A DNA stretch of 64,000 nucleotides from Plumapathes pennacea (Eukaryota; Cnidaria; Anthozoa; Antipatharia; Myriopathidae), in assembly GCA_964036295.1 (NCBI GenBank), contig OZ038466.1, positions 7,962,001 through 8,026,000 on the forward strand, given 5' to 3'. This document shows, in pieces, positions 61,801 through 64,000 of this stretch. Below the pieces are notes generated by a model. It was given only the letters and a program-made list of their open reading frames with translations, was not told where the DNA came from and made no database searches. A program made the translations under genes and the position numbers. Within the stretch, counting starts at the first letter, position 1; each line of letters opens with the position of its first letter.

Positions 61801-62193
61801 AGCTTTGGTTTCCGTTTTCGGCCTGTTTTCTTCCCAGAAGTATTTCGTGTCGCCACAGAAAGTTTCGTCGGGACTAAATATTTAGCGGCGACAGAGATAT
61901 TTGCAATCCCCCAGCGGTATCCATCAAACATCTGTTTACGGCTATTCTCAAAGCTTCCGCGGTGAACTGAAGAACGCAAGCCAAAATCGTTCCCTAACAT
62001 CCAGTTTATCAGTGCGTGTTCGGCACAAACCCAAACGGTGTTGCGTTTCGATTAAATGCAGTTAATTTTTACACACAAGTGTAAAATTCACGCAATTCAT
62101 GGCCACACTCGAGTTGTTTAACGAAGTCAATTACGTCAATGCATGTCACGCGATAATCTGAACCAATCACCGTGTGCTGATTCTCGACCGACA

Positions 62194-62224
<31 letters not shown>

Positions 62225-62227
62225 TAT

Positions 62228-63488
62228 TGCCTTCCTATCAACTTCATTAACTTCAATAAACTTCAATAAACTTCATTTTGTCATCGGCCGCGTTGATAAC
62301 GTTCAATTCTGGATGGTAAAGTCTCAGAAGGTTCGTACACCAGTTAATTGGTAAAGGTAAGAGCTTAATTTTCACAATTTGGAATTTTCTATGGAAAATT
62401 AAAGTTTTACTGTAACATCTTTCGCCCGCGCTCGCTCGACCTGGGAACCCCCTGCAATTGTCAACCAATCGGAACCCCGGCACGTACATGACATAATGGC
62501 ATAAGCGTAAGAACCAATTAGATAATTTCCACACATTCCGGGAAAAAGCACTTGACCGGAAACACGGTTATCAACGGTGACGTTCCTTTCCGAGGTACAC
62601 TGGCTATCACCTGATGATCTCTTGACCAGAGATTCCGCTAGACCGGCATATGCCGGTATTTTACCGATAAAAATCGTACTGTACCGGAAAATATTGAGGC
62701 TGCCGGTATTCCATACCGGAAAATATGAAGTACAACATTTTTTCTGACGGCTCTCCTCTCCAAAGGGAGCCCACACTCGGTATTCTGTTCATTCTAGCAA
62801 AGAAATGCGCCGAAGCGGTTAAAAAACTGTCGTCCACGTCCTGACAACGACGTAAAAAAGAAGCATTTGAAATCACACGCGAGAGCACGGCGACCCCGAG
62901 AACATGTCAATTTCAGATATTCACGTGCTTCTTTTGTCTTCTGTGATTAGTTTTATTATTTCACCGACGTTGCCGTCGTCCTCTCGCGTCCTGTATCTTA
63001 AAGTCCTATTTCCTCTGTTGACGTTCCTCGGCTTCCATTTAACACGACCTTTTATTCTTTTTAAGTACACAAAACACAATCATCCTCAAAAACTGACACC
63101 AACTATCGCATGCATCGATGCTCGTCCTAAACAGTATGTTAATTCTTTCTGTTACTCGACAAACAGGGTAACACAATTCGCGTAAAATGTGATTTGGATC
63201 GATCAAATAAAAACTAGAAATACGATAATCGCAGATACCCCCTCGCTCTGCCATTGATGGGACTTTTACTTTGGTACTCCTAACAAGAGTAGCCTTTGTT
63301 TTACCGAAATGTTGACTCGATCTTTTCTTGGAAGTCAAGTGCTCACGCAAAGGAAGGAGAAAAAGAATGATGTGTGTTATACTTTTGCGTTGAAAAAAGA
63401 GTCGATTGTGTGACGAAGTACGTATTTCTCACGGTCGGCACGACAAATTAATTCATACAGTCTGCCAAGCAACGTTCTCAAACTTTAA
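62228..63488 (+). repeat. Outer direct repeat, right copy
   Basis: Direct copy of 2,206-3,467. The match ends at ACTTTAA, where a GGTGATGTTACACGAGAC repeat begins. Confidence 0.85.
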
Positions 63489-64000
63489 AGGTGATGTTAC
63501 ACGAGACAATTTTTAACGACGATTTTTAGCGCAACAATGTTGCGCGGAAAATCGTCATAGTGTAACATGGCGCGCCGGACAATTTTTAGCGCAATCTTTG
63601 TTGCGACAACATGTTAAAAGTTTTTGAATGGCCTTCAAACGCATGCAACAATGTTGCTCGAATTTTGTTGGAGTTGCTTCGTGTAACACCCTCGCAGTCG
63701 ATTTTCGCGCAACACTGACGTCACAGGACTTATTGACGCCCTCATTATTGTGTTAAACCTCTGTATTTATGTGGCGACTCGGCCGACCAGCTCGTCGAAC
63801 TTGTTTTTTTGCCATCACGAAATATCGAGCGAAAGTTCATCTTTTACGTTTAATTCTCTGGCTAACTGGTGATAAACCCCCTTTTCTTCTCTCCTCTTCA
63901 TCCATTCTCTCGTCCAAACAATTCTTTTTCGTGTTCGCGCCTGGTAATCTTCAAAACTATCAATTAATTACAACATTTGCGCAAAGTTCTGCTTTTGGTA
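63489..64000. repeat. GGTGATGTTACACGAGAC repeat and unassigned end
   Basis: About 200 bp rich in GCAACAATGTTGC palindromes with GTGTAACACC near 63,690, MITE-like. Nothing recognised beyond it. Confidence 0.4.

Larger units (their letters stand above)
37357..62080 (-). repeat. Arm 2 of the giant inverted duplication
   Basis: Reverse partner of 12,077-29,050, enlarged by about 10 kb (43.8-54.6 kb) holding P4, P3, nicastrin D, a gag-like element and a Penelope tail. Confidence 0.85.

Overview
This is eukaryotic, intron-containing, repeat-dense DNA. The organism is most likely an animal and probably an anthozoan cnidarian (coral or anemone). That placement is an inference from gene content, very abundant MITE-like palindromes, a Penelope-like fragment and a vertebrate-type TTAGGG interstitial repeat; no marker in the window proves it. 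I see no bacterial operon, CRISPR array, rRNA or tRNA gene.

Two host gene families recur. (1) Nicastrin, the substrate-receptor subunit of gamma-secretase, appears in five incomplete copies. Copy A (+) has exons 1-11 (23,527-28,634) with a frameshift. Copy B (-) has exons 1-16 (43,545 down to 34,648), is open but lacks the C-terminal membrane segment. Copy E (+) has exons 11-13 (6,302-8,191). Copy C is exon 1 only (33,950-34,007, +). Copy D is exons 1-2 (51,703 down to 50,183, -). (2) A single-exon PI-PLC X-domain protein appears in four copies: P1 (+, 19,552-20,760, premature stop), P2 (-, 57,755-56,427, intact, 442 aa), P3 (-, broken) and P4 (-, C-terminal half). PI-PLC lies upstream of nicastrin on the same strand in every module, so the window is a duplicated PI-PLC/nicastrin unit.

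The layout is dominated by a giant imperfect inverted duplication. Arm 1 (about 12,077-29,050) is matched in reverse by arm 2 (about 37,357-62,080). Arm 2 carries about 10 kb of additional modules (about 43.8-54.6 kb: P4, P3 and D, with chimeric junctions). The continuation of nicastrin beyond the arm-1 breakpoint is found displaced at 6.2-8.9 kb. A further 1.26-kb direct repeat sits near both window ends (2,206-3,467 and 62,228-63,488). Many insertions are present in one copy and cleanly absent in another, giving empty-site evidence for MITEs with TA, TTAA, TTTA and 8-bp target duplications.

The centre of the inverted structure (29.1-34 kb) holds a LINE reverse-transcriptase tail, then a long single-exon ORF (30,413-32,209, -) with a signal or membrane segment, a basic region, a canonical 2A-like ribosome-skipping motif (DIEKNPGP) and a C-terminal domain with a Cys/His arrangement suggestive of a papain-fold protease. 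This ORF is the most unusual coding element here. Its 5' edge is interrupted by a TA-flanked MITE. Other mobile DNA includes a 3.8-kb TIR element with mirrored 38-bp minisatellites, a gag-like retroelement ORF with 205-bp direct repeats and a split CCHC knuckle, and a Penelope-like 3' end with a hammerhead-like motif.
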